A stretch of 64,000 bases of DNA from Atherix ibis (Eukaryota > Arthropoda > Insecta > Diptera > Athericidae). Below, piece by piece: positions 11,862 through 23,631 of the stretch. The notes below the pieces were generated by a model that saw only the letters and a program-made list of their open reading frames with translations, ran no database searches and was not told the origin of the DNA. The translations under genes and the position numbers were made by a program. The DNA lies in NCBI GenBank assembly GCA_958298945.1, contig OY282607.1, forward strand, positions 91,891,270-91,955,269, given 5' to 3'. Each line of letters starts with the position of its first letter. Positions within the stretch are counted from its first letter, which is position 1.

Positions 11862-14800
11862 AACGCATTTTAGTCTAACTAATTCTATTTTTTTCTGGCA
11901 TTTTCTTAAGATTTTGCCAGAATAAAAATCCTTATGAGTCATATTAACTGGCATTTGCTTATTAATGGTTTTAATTATAACATAATAATCATTTGGCATG
12001 TGTTTGGAAATTATGATCACTAATCAATTTTCGATATTTCTTTTTTGTTCAACATACAAATCAGAATATATTATTAATTTTTTAGAAGTTTTTCAAATAA
12101 GTCTTAATATACATTCTAAGACCTATGAATTGCTTCAATTTCAGGCTAAACGAATATATGGCTTATATTTTTATTAAAATCTTGGCAATCTAAATTATAA
12201 ATATATAAAATTTACTTATAATAAGTTACCAAAGTAGTAAGTTTAGGAAAGAATAAAGCATTTTCAAAAAATAATATAAGAAAACCTCTTGTGTCCTTTT
12301 CAAGTTTTGCCATTAGACTTTGCTATTAAATTTTACCAAACAGAAATTGCTATAATTAACTAACTCTAATGTGTACACAAATGTATGTATTCATATAAAA
12401 GGCAAGAGTAGAAATTCTAGAACAGAAAATCTTTTCACTTTCCTAGAACAGAAATTCTTCTCAGTCTACTACATAGTATGTAGATACTGACACAAGTCCC
12501 GTATAATAATAGGATTTGATAAACGTTAAACATTAAAAAAAAAAAAAGAAAGACAAACTGTTGAAGCTACAAAAAAAAAATTAATAAATAAAAATATTCT
12601 AAACGCGAACTATTTGTCAACTATAGAAGATTAAGACGAAAAAACCGTATGACTCTTTCAGGGACACCAACTATCTAAAAGTTCACTTGTTCTAAAATTG
12701 TTGCATGTTTCTTCTTTTTTTGAAATTATATTTATTTTTATTTCGCATTTTATTGGGGCAAACCAAATAACATATTCAAAGGTGTAAGGGATGTCTCTCA
12801 GAAATGCCAAACAACACACACACGTGGACGGACTAGTAGACCTAAATGCTATCTTAAATTAGAAATATACACACCCACCTACGTCATACATCGATAGTAA
12901 AATCGTAAACAAAACTAAGCTATTGTACTATCACCTAATACCGCCCCCTACTTCTGCCAAACCAACATTTTTTAACAGGCGTTGATAAAATCTTGTTTGC
13001 GCAAAATTGAGATGATTTTATTGATTTCAGTTCGTCAACCGACGTACGCACACATACAGATACCTCCGATTAAATGCAATTGCATCATGTCTAGCCACTT
13101 GTGCATACACTTGCATTTATGCATTTGCGAGTGCATATTTTCAATTACTGAAATTGCTTAAATAAATCTCTAAGATTTTCTTGATAAACGTAACTTAAAA
13201 TAATACCTGAATGGAGCCATCTTGAATGCTAAATATTTTCTACCCATGCAAGCATACTTTTGTGCATTGAAATTGTAGTTGCGCATTGAACACGTGACTG
13301 ATACGGAATTGAACATTTTTGAATGGCGACCAGATTAAGTGCACGTACGGAAAAATCCTCGTGATCTTGAATAATGACGCGCCGCACCCACTTTTCGATT
13401 TAAATACGAACAGTTTTCATGTATTTTAGAACACTTTCCAACGGACTAGGCGCCATCAGATGATTTAGATTTAGTGATGTCTTATTACTTTAAATCCATA
13501 TTCGATTTAAAATTATATTTTCAAAAATTGTGATTATATTAGAATTGTATTTGCAATAAAATTTATTGGAAAAAAATTTACTCCTGTTATTCATAAGTAC
13601 TTAAAATATTTCATGCATAAATAAACAAACCCTAAGAATAATAATTTGCTTTGGGGTTCAGAAATACACGTAAATAATCAAATTTTATTTTACCATAATT
13701 TTTTTTTAAAAACTAAAAGAAAAATCTTCATTCCATGGATATTTTTTCATAATAATAGATTATCCATTTTGTAATTTGTAAAGTACAGCCATATTATTAA
13801 AGAATTTTTGAACCTAAATATATTATTTAGGGTAACATTTATTTAAGTCATAATTTGCCATTTTTTTATTTTACATTATTCAATATCCAAAAAAAATGCG
13901 TTCAAATTCGAAATTTTTTTCTATAAAAGCTTTAAGAAAAAATTATGGAGCCCCATTTCTGGTTCGGTGGATACGACAATAAGCAAAATTCTCGTATTTA
14001 AGGCTCTGAATATTTACAATTAACTATGGAGGAGTTATTTTATCTAGAAAAAGGCACTGTCTGGTGAGCATTTTATGTGTAGTTATTGAATCGTATTTCT
14101 ATAAAAAAAAAAGCATTTTTTTTGGCCTGTATCCAAAGTTGTTAATATGTACCATATGTGGTTCCAATAAGATGGCGCTATAAGCTACTTAAAATAGTAA
14201 ATTTTAGCTGTATTGCATGAAAAAATCCTAGGACGCTTTAATTCGAGATTTGGTGGTGTCATTTGAGTTGACGTTGTTGGACTTTTTCTTATAAAGCTTC
14301 AAAAAAGATTGTATTCATCAAAAATTAATGGCAAAATTCAAGAAATATAATTAAATAAAAATTACTTCAAAATCTGAACTATATATATATTTAATTTTAT
14401 ATTAATTTTAGTATTGTAAATTGGATAAATCTTTGTAGTGATTTGTTTTCGAAAAAAGAAACGGGCAACTGAACTGTTATACGCATTATCGCCAAATATT
14501 TCAGACAACCACCAAAAATTTTAATACTCTCGACAGTTACCATTTTGTGCTCATTGTAATATTATTCATATTTTTTCATTTATTTTTGTTCATTAACTAA
14601 ATGGCAAGTTGTGGTTAATATAATAAAATTAAAATTATTAACAAATCTAAATTTAAAATATGTTTCATTAATTTTTATTTTCCAAAGTATAACTTGGATA
14701 ACACTTAAAATAATATAATAAATTGTATTTAAAAAAAAGTTCATGTAAAAATAGTTACTTAATTATTAATTAATTAATTACAACTAAAAATCAAAATTGC

Positions 14801-15860
14801 ATCACATTCTCTAAATTGCAGAAATATAGGCGCTGAAAAATTTACTTGCAATCATTGGTCAGGCATTCTTTCATAAAAGAGAAGCATTTTTTATCAAACC
14901 CCTTTACTTATTGATGGATTTTGATTATCAAATATATTAAAATACGATAATTATCTAATTAAATTTTTAAAAAAAACTAATATATTTATTATCACTTACA
15001 TTGTTAATAGGATTTAAATATGAAATATTCATTACAGATAAAAATTCATGCCTGTATAATGTTCGAATGACAAGCAAAACCTTTTTTGAATATAAAATAA
15101 TTAATTTTTGTACATATTGTGCCCTTGACGCTAGTTGAAAATGACACCTTTTTATATATTATATAAAAAGCGTATTGAATATCTAAGAAGAAGTGTGTTA
15201 AATATCTAATTAGCAAATTTCAAATATAGATACAATAATTTTTTACAAATGTTTCTGTGCGTTTGAGTTAATTTACTAATCTTTTGATAAAAATATTCAA
15301 TTTGCTTACAAATAAATTGAAATGATTAATTATAATAATTAATTCGTCACTTAATTGCATAAAAAAATTGATTTAAATAGAAAAAAATAGATACATTTGT
15401 TAACTGTTATACAGGATATTTTAAATTTAAACAACGTGCACAAATGTTCATACTTATAAGTTTTAGCTGAACAAAAATTATAAAATATATTTTTTATGTT
15501 TTAAAAATAATTGGAGCATTAGATAAACAAACATAAATCAATCAATCCAAACTATGTTTTGAAAACAGACTTTACTATTTGCGATTATGATGGTACCAAA
15601 TCACTTATAACTTATGTAACAAGCACATGTCCATACCTTATAGAAATTGGATATCTTCAATCATTAAGTTTGTTATTATTTATTAGCTGTAGGTATTTTT
15701 ACGATTATCATATTACATTGTGGTAGGAAATACGAGTAGTTTTATTGGAAATAAATAATTTATTTAACCTTGTAGTTATACATTGCCTTACCACTTGAAT
15801 AGACGAATAGGTTTTATTTGACGAAAACACTAATTACACGAGCGTAAAAAATTGATATTT
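11862..15860. repeat. Copy 2 of the ~4.0-kb recent tandem duplication
   Basis: Head-to-tail copy of 7852-11846, starting at AACGCATTTTAGTCTAAC and ending at AATTGATATTT. Differences are few: scattered substitutions, small indels (for example four extra bases near 12924) and a shorter A-run near 12534-12551. Divergence appears to be of the order of one percent by eye. After 15860 the sequence is unique and leads to a Tigger element 585 bp away. Confidence 0.95.
13764..14704 (+). mobile_element. DD41D (rosa-like) relic within duplication copy 2
   Basis: Duplicate of the relic at 9750-10690, with the same degenerate QDGA and CDLT regions and the same ends. It was copied by the segmental duplication rather than by a second transposition, because the flanking sequence is duplicated too. 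Confidence 0.55.
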
Positions 15861-16445
15861 TTGCATGAGAAGAAGTGTAAAAACAGTGAAATTTCCATAA
15901 AGTTTAAAAGAATTGCACATTTTGTGAGTAATTATTTAAAAAATAATACTAAAGACTACAACTAATAGAGAACGCCACAGTATATTCCAGCAGTGTCATA
16001 TTATTGATTTGTAGATTTTGGCAAATTTAGAAGGCAGACAATAATCGAAAAACTATTTTGAATCACTAAAATATGAAATAGTAAAATGCCGTCAAAAATT
16101 TGACAATCAATAATTCATATTTCGACAGGATAAGTAAAAGCGTCTTTTCTTTTACTGGACCTGAATATAATTGAGAATATTTGGGGCTTAATGTCTATAA
16201 AGGAGAAAGGCAAATCGAGTGCCGAGAAAAATTTATTTGTCAGTATAAAAACGAAATCTTTCTCTTTTTTTGAATTAATACATGTAACAAAGGCGGTTAC
16301 ATGTATTATTAAAATAGGAAATTATATTAAATGTATTTGAAAGAGTTTTATTTCATACTCGTCTATTCTAATGAATATCCTTCAAATGGGTATTGCTCCT
16401 TAAACTAGTTATACGACGTTATCGGATGGATGGAAATTCGCAATA
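15861..16445. other. Unique spacer with a small perfect hairpin
   Basis: No gene recognised. At about 16277-16307, AATACATGTAAC and its exact reverse complement GTTACATGTATT flank a 7-nt loop. The stretch separates the tandem duplication from the Tigger element. Confidence 0.4.
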
Positions 16446-16632
16446 CACCCATACCTCGCTATACGGCCGCTCTTTATACGGCATTTCGCTATAAAGGCCC
16501 TCTTCAATTAAGGCACGTTTTCGATTTACGGCCTAAAATGTTTCACTATAACGGCAAAAAAAACTTTTTTCGAATGTCGCTATATCTACATATTGAACAA
16601 TGGAGATACCGATGAATCTGCTGAAGGTGTCA

Positions 16633-17894
16633 CATTCCAAGCAAGCCGAGGATAGTTTGAAAAATTTAAAAATAGATTTAATTTGCATAATTTGAAAATG
16701 AAAAGGTTAGCAGCTAGCGCCGGTGAGGCCGCATCTAGAGAATATCCCAACATTTTAAAGGGAATTATTGAAAGAGCTGGTTATAAACCTGAACAAGTGT
16801 TTAACGTAGACGAAACAGGGCTTTATTGGAAGCGAACGCCTGATCGCACGTACATTTCAAAAACCGAAAAATCTGCGCCTGGTTATAAGGTGTCTAAAGA
16901 ACGATTAACTTTGCTATTTGGTGCAAATGCCGCGGATGATTTTAAGCTAAAACCACTTTTAATATATTTGTCCAAAAATCCAAGGCCTCTTAAAGGACTA
17001 AATAAAAATCAATAACCCGTCATATGGAGATCCAACAAGAAAGCTTGGATGACTAAAGCTACTTTTGAGGATTGGTTCAAAAATCACTTTTGTACAGAAG
17101 TGAAAAAATATTTGCAAGACAATAACTTAAGCAACAAGGCTTTGCTAATTTTGGATAATGCACCAGGGCATTCTACTAATTTATCCGAACTACAATACCA
17201 ATAGGAAGGTACTCAATCATGAAAAAATGAAGATTTCATGATTGAGTACCTTCCGAAAAATACAATAGCTCTGATCCAACCAATGGATCAGGGTGCAATA
17301 GCCACTTTTAAGGCATATAACCTACGCCGAACTTTCCGACAACTTATAAGGGAAACCGATGGTAAATCTTCAATTAAAACCTTTTGGAAAAACTATAACA
17401 TCAAGGATGCTGTTGACAGCATCAGTGAATCATGGAAGGAATTAAAATTAACAACAATTAAGCATGTTTGGAAAAAAATATGGCCAGAATGTGTAAAAAG
17501 TACTGATGTAGAAGTTAATTTCCTTCCTGAAATTAGGCAAAACATGGGGATAGGGAACCCCTTTCAGTTGCAAGCAGAACCGGCATTTGATGAAGAGACA
17601 GAGCCTGTTGTATTCAAACAGCTAACGTCAAAAAATTTGTCGAAAGCTCTTTTCCATTTCGAACAAAGAATAAACATCATCCTTGAAAACGATCCTGACG
17701 TCGAACGTAGCGCTAAAGTTTCTCGAGGAATTAACTCAGCCATTAGCTGTTATAAATCACTGAAGACCGAAATAGACAAGAAGGCAAGACAAATAACGTT
17801 GGACAATTTTTTTAAGCCAGGCTTATCCTTACCAGCGAAAAATGATGACGACAGTGATCTGGAGGTTACCATTTCTTCATCGTCTTCAGATTAA
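16633..17894 (+). pseudogene. Tigger-like DDE transposase pseudogene
   Basis: The reading begins inside the Tc5-type helix-turn-helix domain (FQASRG, then a TAG where W is expected, then FEKFKNRFNLHNLK). An open run follows with VFNVDETGLYWKR (first catalytic D, about 16805). A stop occurs after GLNKNQ (17013), then PVIWRSNKKAWMTKATFEDW and LLILDNAPGHS (second D, about 17155). A frame-breaking 21-bp inverted duplication (17204-17254) lies next. Then an open frame of about 218 codons runs from IEYLPKNTIALIQPMDQG (third D, about 17285) to a serine-rich acidic tail ending at 17894. Three stops and the missing N-terminus make it inactive. Confidence 0.88.
17204..17254. repeat. Perfect 21-bp inverted duplication inside the Tigger transposase
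   Basis: Left arm 17204-17224 and right arm 17234-17254 are exact reverse complements with a 9-nt spacer. The right arm encodes the normal transposase codons (FMIEYLP); the left arm is an inverted copy that replaced or displaced the preceding codons and introduced a TAG and a TGA nearby. Confidence 0.9.
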
Positions 17895-18248
17895 AGCCAT
17901 TTTAAAAAAATTATGTACACATATGTATACATACACATATTTTATGTAACATGAAGTTGTTTCATTTTTGTTTATAGATTATTGCTGGCTTTTGGGGTCT
18001 GTTATTATTTTATGTACAAATGTATGTACTTGTTATGTATGTACTCGTATTTTTGATTTAAATGAAATAAAAAGATAAAATGCATTTTGAATGATAAACC
18101 ATGTTACATATTTAACAAATTTGGAACCGATCCCATTGGATTTGTATGAATTTGTATTAGAATAATTGATTCCTTGTACGGCTTTTCGCTTTGCGGCCAA
18201 GTTGCGTGGAACGTACGAGTATCTAGGCCGTAAAGCGAGGTATGGGTG

Positions 18249-19360
18249 TAATATGAGTTTTTATTATCTGTGCCTATTCCACCTTTAATAAAAGGTTTCA
18301 GATTTCTTGTACATATAATAGTAGTATTTTTGCCAAAAAAAAAACACCTATTCGTCTATTCAACTGATAACTAGAGTATAAGACTTTTATTTCTTTTCTT
18401 CCTTCTCATTTTAATATTATTGTTGTTTTTTTTGGTCAAAAGAAAATGAAGACTGAAAGTTGAATAGAAAATGAAAAACTAAGAAAAAATTTAAAAGAGA
18501 ACTTTATGTGACAAAAATAATTTCCTTTTTTTCCCAAATGTTTTCTCCCATTTCGAATTCTATATTTTTAGTGTCTGCGTCTGATGGCGATAAAATCCGT
18601 TGAAAGGATTTAAATATAAATATAATAGAATTAAAAAAGAATAAAAATGTAAAACGTAGGCTTTCCAAATATCCTTCTTTTCTGCACATTTCTTTTCAGT
18701 TCAGAACATTTAAAAAAAAGCTCTTGAAAAATTGTTTGTGGTGCCTTTTTATTTGTAGGAAATTTTTTTAACATTCTACCATAAACGTTAAACTGTTCGT
18801 ATTCTTTTTCCATTCCAAACTCTTGTTTAAAAAATAGAAAAAAATCGTTTTTCTTCTGCTTTCGACTAAGTGTGACGTTAAAATGAGATGAAAATAAAAT
18901 GAAAAAGTTCCACTGTTTTTTGGTAGCACTCGACACGATTTTCACATTCTGAGGTGTTGGTAAGACACACGAATTCATGTTCTTTATTGAAAAAAAAATC
19001 ATTTTTGTATGATTTTCTCAACGATTTTATCGATGATTTCTTTACTTGCCAAATTATATTATTGGGCTATGTTAGAATTTTCAGTTAAGACAATTTTTCC
19101 ATTTTATCAGCAAATTAATTTTCAAAATTGTATTAATTTACAAAAAAGGAACTAATAAAAAAAATTAAATTGACTGAATATGAATTTTTTTATGAATATT
19201 GATTTAATATGACTGAGAAAAAACTATTTGAAAATTTTACAAAATTTGTAATTTTTTTTTAAACAAAATTTTTATTTTTAATTCAAAAAGGATTTGAAAT
19301 AATCCCTTTTAATCGTGTGGGTTTTTACGAAATTTTATTTAATCACAGATTAACCTCAAA
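18249..19360. other. AT-rich spacer, no gene recognised
   Basis: Contains an 18-bp inverted copy (18346-18363) of a sequence present in both 4-kb units (15795-15812 and 11781-11798). A minus-strand open frame at 18631-19002 is rich in F, K and N codons and looks like a chance frame in AT-rich DNA. Nothing else stands out. Confidence 0.4.
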
Positions 19361-19480
19361 AGTGTTCATGTTACTTTTACATCTAATTCGGTGATCAGAA
19401 TTATGTATTTCTATCAATTAAGTGTTCATGTTACTTTTACATCTAATTCGGTGATCAGAATTTATGTATTTCTATCAAAA
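19361..19480. repeat. Two-copy 60-bp tandem repeat
   Basis: AGTGTTCATGTTACTTTTAC followed by the same 40 bases occurs at 19361 and again at 19421. The copies differ by one inserted T near the end of the second. No coding content. Confidence 0.9.
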
Positions 19481-19665
19481 TAATTTTAAAATATCAGAGA
19501 TTTACTATTTTTAAGTTATTTTCAATTATTTATTGTTGAAAAAATAGTACCCATAATCTCAGACTTGTCTTAAGTCTAATAAGGGCATATGAACCAATAT
19601 GAACTTATAAGCAAAATTTACAAAAAAAAATGTTTTTTTTAAAAACCCTGATTTTTTTTCTTTTT

Positions 19666-20740
19666 TGAGGGTTGTTCCAAAAGTACCCAACCTAACAAAG
19701 AAAATACACAAAATTTGGATAAAAATTATCTTTATTTCTCAACTCGATATTCGATACACTTTTCCCAACGAGGTTAGCTCGATACACTTTTTCCAGCTAT
19801 GTTCAATAGATTAGATACCCTGCTTATAGTAAGTACAGTCGAGTTCTTTAAAATAGCCATTAAACACAGACTCCACGACTTCATTGTTGACAAATCTTTT
19901 ACCACCGAGCAATTTTTTCAAGTATGGAAAGAGAAAATAATCCGAGGCGAATAGGATGCGTGAAGAATCAATTTGAACTTTAACTCATTTACTCCAGATT
20001 CCGTCACTCAAACGCTGCAAAAAGTTCGCATAATACTCGCCGATGATTGTTATCACTTTTTGAAAATTGAAAACTACAAAAAATGTCTTCGCCCTCTTTG
20101 GAGCCGATTCTCCCCTTTCAATCCACTGTTTTGATTTTTCCTTTATCTCAGGTGTAAATAAATGGACCCAAGTTTATGAATCGACGCAAAAACTCGGCTT
20201 TATTGCTGTGAAACATCGCCAGCTACTTGATTGAAACATCCTCACGACGCTGTTTATGGTCCATTGTGAGCAAACGCGGTAACCCATCTTGCCCACAGCT
20301 CTCTCATGTTGAAATTTTCAGTTAATATATGATGTATAGCACTTTTTAAAATGCCTTCCATGTCTGCTAGCTCGCGCACTTTCATTGGACGATCATCCAA
20401 TACCATTTTGTGAATTATCTTCACCATTTCTGTTGTGCTCACCTTATTTGAGCGACCACTGCGATGTTCCGCTTGGCAGCTCGTACGACCCCGTTTAAAC
20501 GCTGGCACCCCATATTTTATTGTTGCAAACGAAGCAGCAGACATTCGCATTTATATTGTTTGGTTTAAGACCTTGCAAATTAAAGTATTGATGTTGATAA
20601 TTTCACTATAAATGACTGTCAAACACATTCTAAACAACGCAGCGTCATCAAACTTCAAACTTCACCTTTATAAGGCTAAGTTTTTTGAAACAACAACCGC
20701 CATTTATACGTCAGGTCGGGTACTTCTGTAACTACCCGCG
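19666..20740 (-). mobile_element. Decayed mariner relic with recognisable TIRs
   Basis: The left end GAGGGTTGTTCCAAAAGTAC matches the reverse complement of the right end (CGCGGGTAGTTACAGAAGTA) over about 30 bp. The minus strand carries mariner fragments: GRSNKVSTTEMVKIIHKMVL and MKVRELADMEGILKSAIHHI then MRELWARWV (20254-20470), and further on an FSLSILEK-like remnant where YFLFPxLKK is expected (about 19920). The first ~60 codons are shortened and the catalytic core is full of stops and frame changes. A TA flank is visible only at the right (20741-20742). Confidence 0.7.
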
Positions 20741-22180
20741 TAAAATACTTTTTTTGTAGATTTTTTTTAGGAATTTTTTAAAAATAACTCTTCCATTTTT
20801 TTTTTATCATATTTATGTCATTTGTTTGGGGGGAAAACTGTTTTATGAAATTAATCAATAAAATAGAAAAAAAAAAATTTCTTGAGCAAAGATTTTTTTA
20901 AAATCAATTTTTTTTTAATTATAATAAAATGAAATAATTTTCGTATATTTTTTTATGTAACATCCAACCTTTAAACAAAATATTCATTTTTTGTTTGTCT
21001 ATAGTAATTTTCTTTTTTAATGTAGCGTAAATAACAAGCAGACACCCAAGTATGATGAATTGATGAGTGAAAGTGGCGTATTTTTGGCAAATAAAGTGCA
21101 TAATATTACAAGTACTGAGTGCATGTAAAAATGCATAAATTTGCACTTGAATAGTTACGATGAAATGGAAATCTACGATAAACAAATATGCGCAAGATGA
21201 TGAATAAACTGAGACGTAAAATTTAATTGATATCACATTTTTCCAATTTTGTGTTAATTGATTGTATCATTTTTTGTCATATAAAATTTTGATTTTTCTT
21301 TTCAAATTTTAATAACATATTATTTTTATAATATTTTTTCTTTATTCAATATAACAATACTATTTAAAATTGCACTTGTCTTCTTTTTTTCATTTATATT
21401 TTTATTATAATATAATTTTTTTATATATATATATATTATCAATTTTGCTATAAAGTGTTTAAAAAATATTTTTCAAATATCAAAATAAAAAAATAATTTT
21501 TAATACGTACCTGTTTAATTGGATGAAAATCGGGAATTTGCTTTTCCTTAATAGTGTTCCATAAGCATTCCATGTAGAAATCATAGAAAAAAAATATAAA
21601 TAAAAAAAGTAATATTAAATTATTAAAAAAATCCATTATTTATATATATATATATATAGAAAATAGTTTTGAGTATAAGTATTTCAACCAATCATAAAAA
21701 AAAATCAAGAAATCTACTTAAAAAAAAGGGTAATCTGATAAAATTACTTAAAGTTTCGAATTTAATCAGTACTTGTAAGTGTTATAAATAATAAAAAATA
21801 ATTCCTATTTTATCAGATTATCATCGCATGTCAATAGACTACATAAAACTATTATATTCATTTATAAAAAAATTATATTTTTGGAATAGAATTATGAAAA
21901 TCGATCTATAGTACTCGTATATAAAATGTTTGTTCTTCAAATATTTTCAGTCAGCGACTGATACGGATTAACTAATTATGATCAATAAACAAGTACGTAA
22001 TTTGTACAATATTATTTTCTAAGACTTGATATAAGTGTAATTAGTGAACTTTTCAAATATTAAAAAATTCATTTTTATTAATCCAATTTGATTTTATACA
22101 TTTTCGTTTTGGATACTGGAGTGGCCCAAATTTCCGAATGCTTGCGATAGGAATGTTTTCGAAATGCTCTTTAACAGATA
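20741..22180. other. AT-rich stretch with TA microsatellites
   Basis: Includes TA runs near 21422-21438 and 21640-21658. A possible isolated minus-strand exon is listed separately; nothing else is recognised. Confidence 0.4.
21511..21636 (-). CDS. Possible isolated first coding exon with an N-terminal membrane anchor
   Basis: On the minus strand an ATG at 21636 opens 42 codons: a strongly hydrophobic start (MDFFNNLILLFLFIFFFYDF) followed by YMECLWNTIKEKQIPDFHPI and KQ, then a good donor (CAG|GTACGT) at 21510. The hydrophobic anchor followed by W and IP residues is loosely like the start of an insect cytochrome P450, but no downstream exon is visible within 20 kb. Hydrophobic runs also arise by chance in T-rich DNA. 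I do not assign a function. Confidence 0.18.
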
Positions 22181-22183
22181 CGG

Positions 22184-22279
22184 TATACGTAACCTTAGTC
22201 ACATTTATTTGATTAAAATAATTTACACAAATATACGTAACCTTAGTCACATTTATTTGATTAAATAATTTACACAAAT
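22184..22279. repeat. Two-copy ~48-bp tandem repeat
   Basis: TATACGTAACCTTAGTCACA and about 28 following bases occur at 22184 and again at 22232, with a one-base length difference. The core ACGTAACC is related to the 297-bp tandem repeat at 23.6 kb. Confidence 0.85.
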
Positions 22280-22451
22280 TCTATAAAGACTATTTGATTT
22301 GATTTTATATATTATATGAATGTGTTTTCTTTTTCCAAAAAAAAAACCAGTTTAACATACAAATTTACTTTTATCTACGAACGTATATATTTAAAAGCGT
22401 ATGTATTTAATATAAGTTATAATTTTTATGAACTTTTAAAAAATTTATATA

Positions 22452-23368
22452 CGACGTATGTTCAAAAAGTATCGCTAATTTTTAATTTCCGCGGGTTACG
22501 TATATTCGATTTTCGATTTTTTTTTGTGGCGTTATGTTGGTACTAATGTCTCTCACTGATGCCGACAAGTTCGGCCATTTTGAATGTTCAGTTAATTTTT
22601 GACAGGTGCTTAGCTTGCACGTGTTTTTTTGGCTTGTCTTCGATTTTGGCCCATTCCAAAAAATGGATCAAAGAATCTGTTTCGGGAACAAGAAAAAGTC
22701 ACAGGGGGCCAGATCTGGGGAATATGGTGGCTGCGGCATTATAAGTGTGTTGTTTTTGGCTAAAAATGCGCGTACAAGCAACGATGCGTGAGCAGGGGCG
22801 TTATCATGGTGTAAAAGCCAATTTTTTTTCTTTCACAAATCCGGGCCTTTCTGGTAGATTGCATCGCGCAACTTGCGCATAACTTGCGGGTAATATTTCT
22901 TATTGATCGTTCTACCCTGTGGCAAAAACTCATGATTCACAACGATCCTGCAATCGAAGAAAATTGTAAGCAAAACATTCACATTCGACCGAACTTTGGG
23001 CGCTTTTTTCGGTTTTGGCTCGTCTGACAGCTTCCATTGGGATGATTGAGCTTTGGTTTCCACGTCATAACCGTCACCAGTTATGACCCTCTAGAGCAAA
23101 TTTGGGTTATCGCGGACAGAGTCCAACAGCTCCTTAGCAATGTTAATGCGATACTGTTTTTGGTCGAAAATGGGTAAAAATCGAAGGCGAGCCAAAACAC
23201 GTGTAACCAAAGCAGCTGTCAAAAATTAACTGAATATTCAAAATAGCCGAACCTGTCGGCATAAGTGAGAGACATGAGTACCAATATAACGCCACAAAAA
23301 AAATCGAAAATCGAATATACGTAACCCGCGTAAATTCAAAATCCGCGATAGTTTTTGAACATACCTCG
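22452..23368 (-). mobile_element. Foldback derivative of a mariner: ~200-bp inverted arms around a transposase fragment
   Basis: TA flanks both ends (22450-22451 and 23369-23370). The left arm (22452-22656) and right arm (23169-23368) are inverted copies of each other. Both correspond to the transposon's 5' side as seen at 56690-56823, so the normal 3' end has been replaced. Between them the minus strand encodes a mariner transposase fragment: INIAKELLDSVRDNPNLL, a stop, VITGDGYDVETKAQSSQW (lacking the residues ESWIY that include the metal-binding region), then FLPQGRTINKKYYPQVMRKL and a short CDFFLFP remnant near 22700. Non-autonomous. Confidence 0.85.
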
Positions 23369-23631
23369 TACTAAATTCTTCAATTTACTGATAGAACTGA
23401 TTTGTTTAAAAGTAAATTTTGAATTTTATTTATAACAACAAATCTACGTTATAACTCTTTAATAGTTTTTATTTTTTTTTAAAAAATATATAGAATACGC
23501 GCTTAGAATTTTCTTGTTGAAAAATTTTTAATAAATCCACATCAGTTATGGTTGATTTTTTTTAATATGCAATATATTCTTATTATTTAATACTACAATA
23601 AATTTTGTCAAATCATCAAACAATTTCCTCA

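Larger units (their letters stand above)
16446..18248 (+). mobile_element. Tigger/pogo-type DNA transposon, internally deleted, with intact TIRs
   Basis: TA duplicates flank both ends (16444-16445 and 18249-18250). The left end CACCCATACCTCGCTATACG and the inverted right end CACCCATACCTCGCTTTACG are nearly identical. At 1.80 kb it is shorter than usual full-length Tigger elements (about 2.4 kb): the start of the transposase (DNA-binding region) is mostly missing after about 16615. The end sequences and the CENP-B-like DDE transposase identify the pogo/Tigger group. Confidence 0.92.

Noticed and set aside
11820..12020. 66-codon minus-strand open frame
   Set aside because: It spans the artificial junction between the two 4-kb copies and is broken in the matching part of copy 1.
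7852..15860. LTR retrotransposon with 4-kb direct repeats
   Set aside because: The two copies are adjacent with only 15 bp between them, there is no internal gag-pol region and no TG...CA ends; a tandem duplication fits better.
16430..16615. 61-codon open frame at the left end of the Tigger element
   Set aside because: It reads through the terminal inverted repeat and stops before the transposase; no coding signal.
18631..19002. 123-codon minus-strand open frame
   Set aside because: Composition follows the AT-rich background (F, K, N, I), and no motif, splice context or start signal supports it.
20919..21236. 105-codon minus-strand open frame with hydrophobic stretches
   Set aside because: Hydrophobicity is expected from T-rich DNA; no domain, no neighbouring exon with matching phase.
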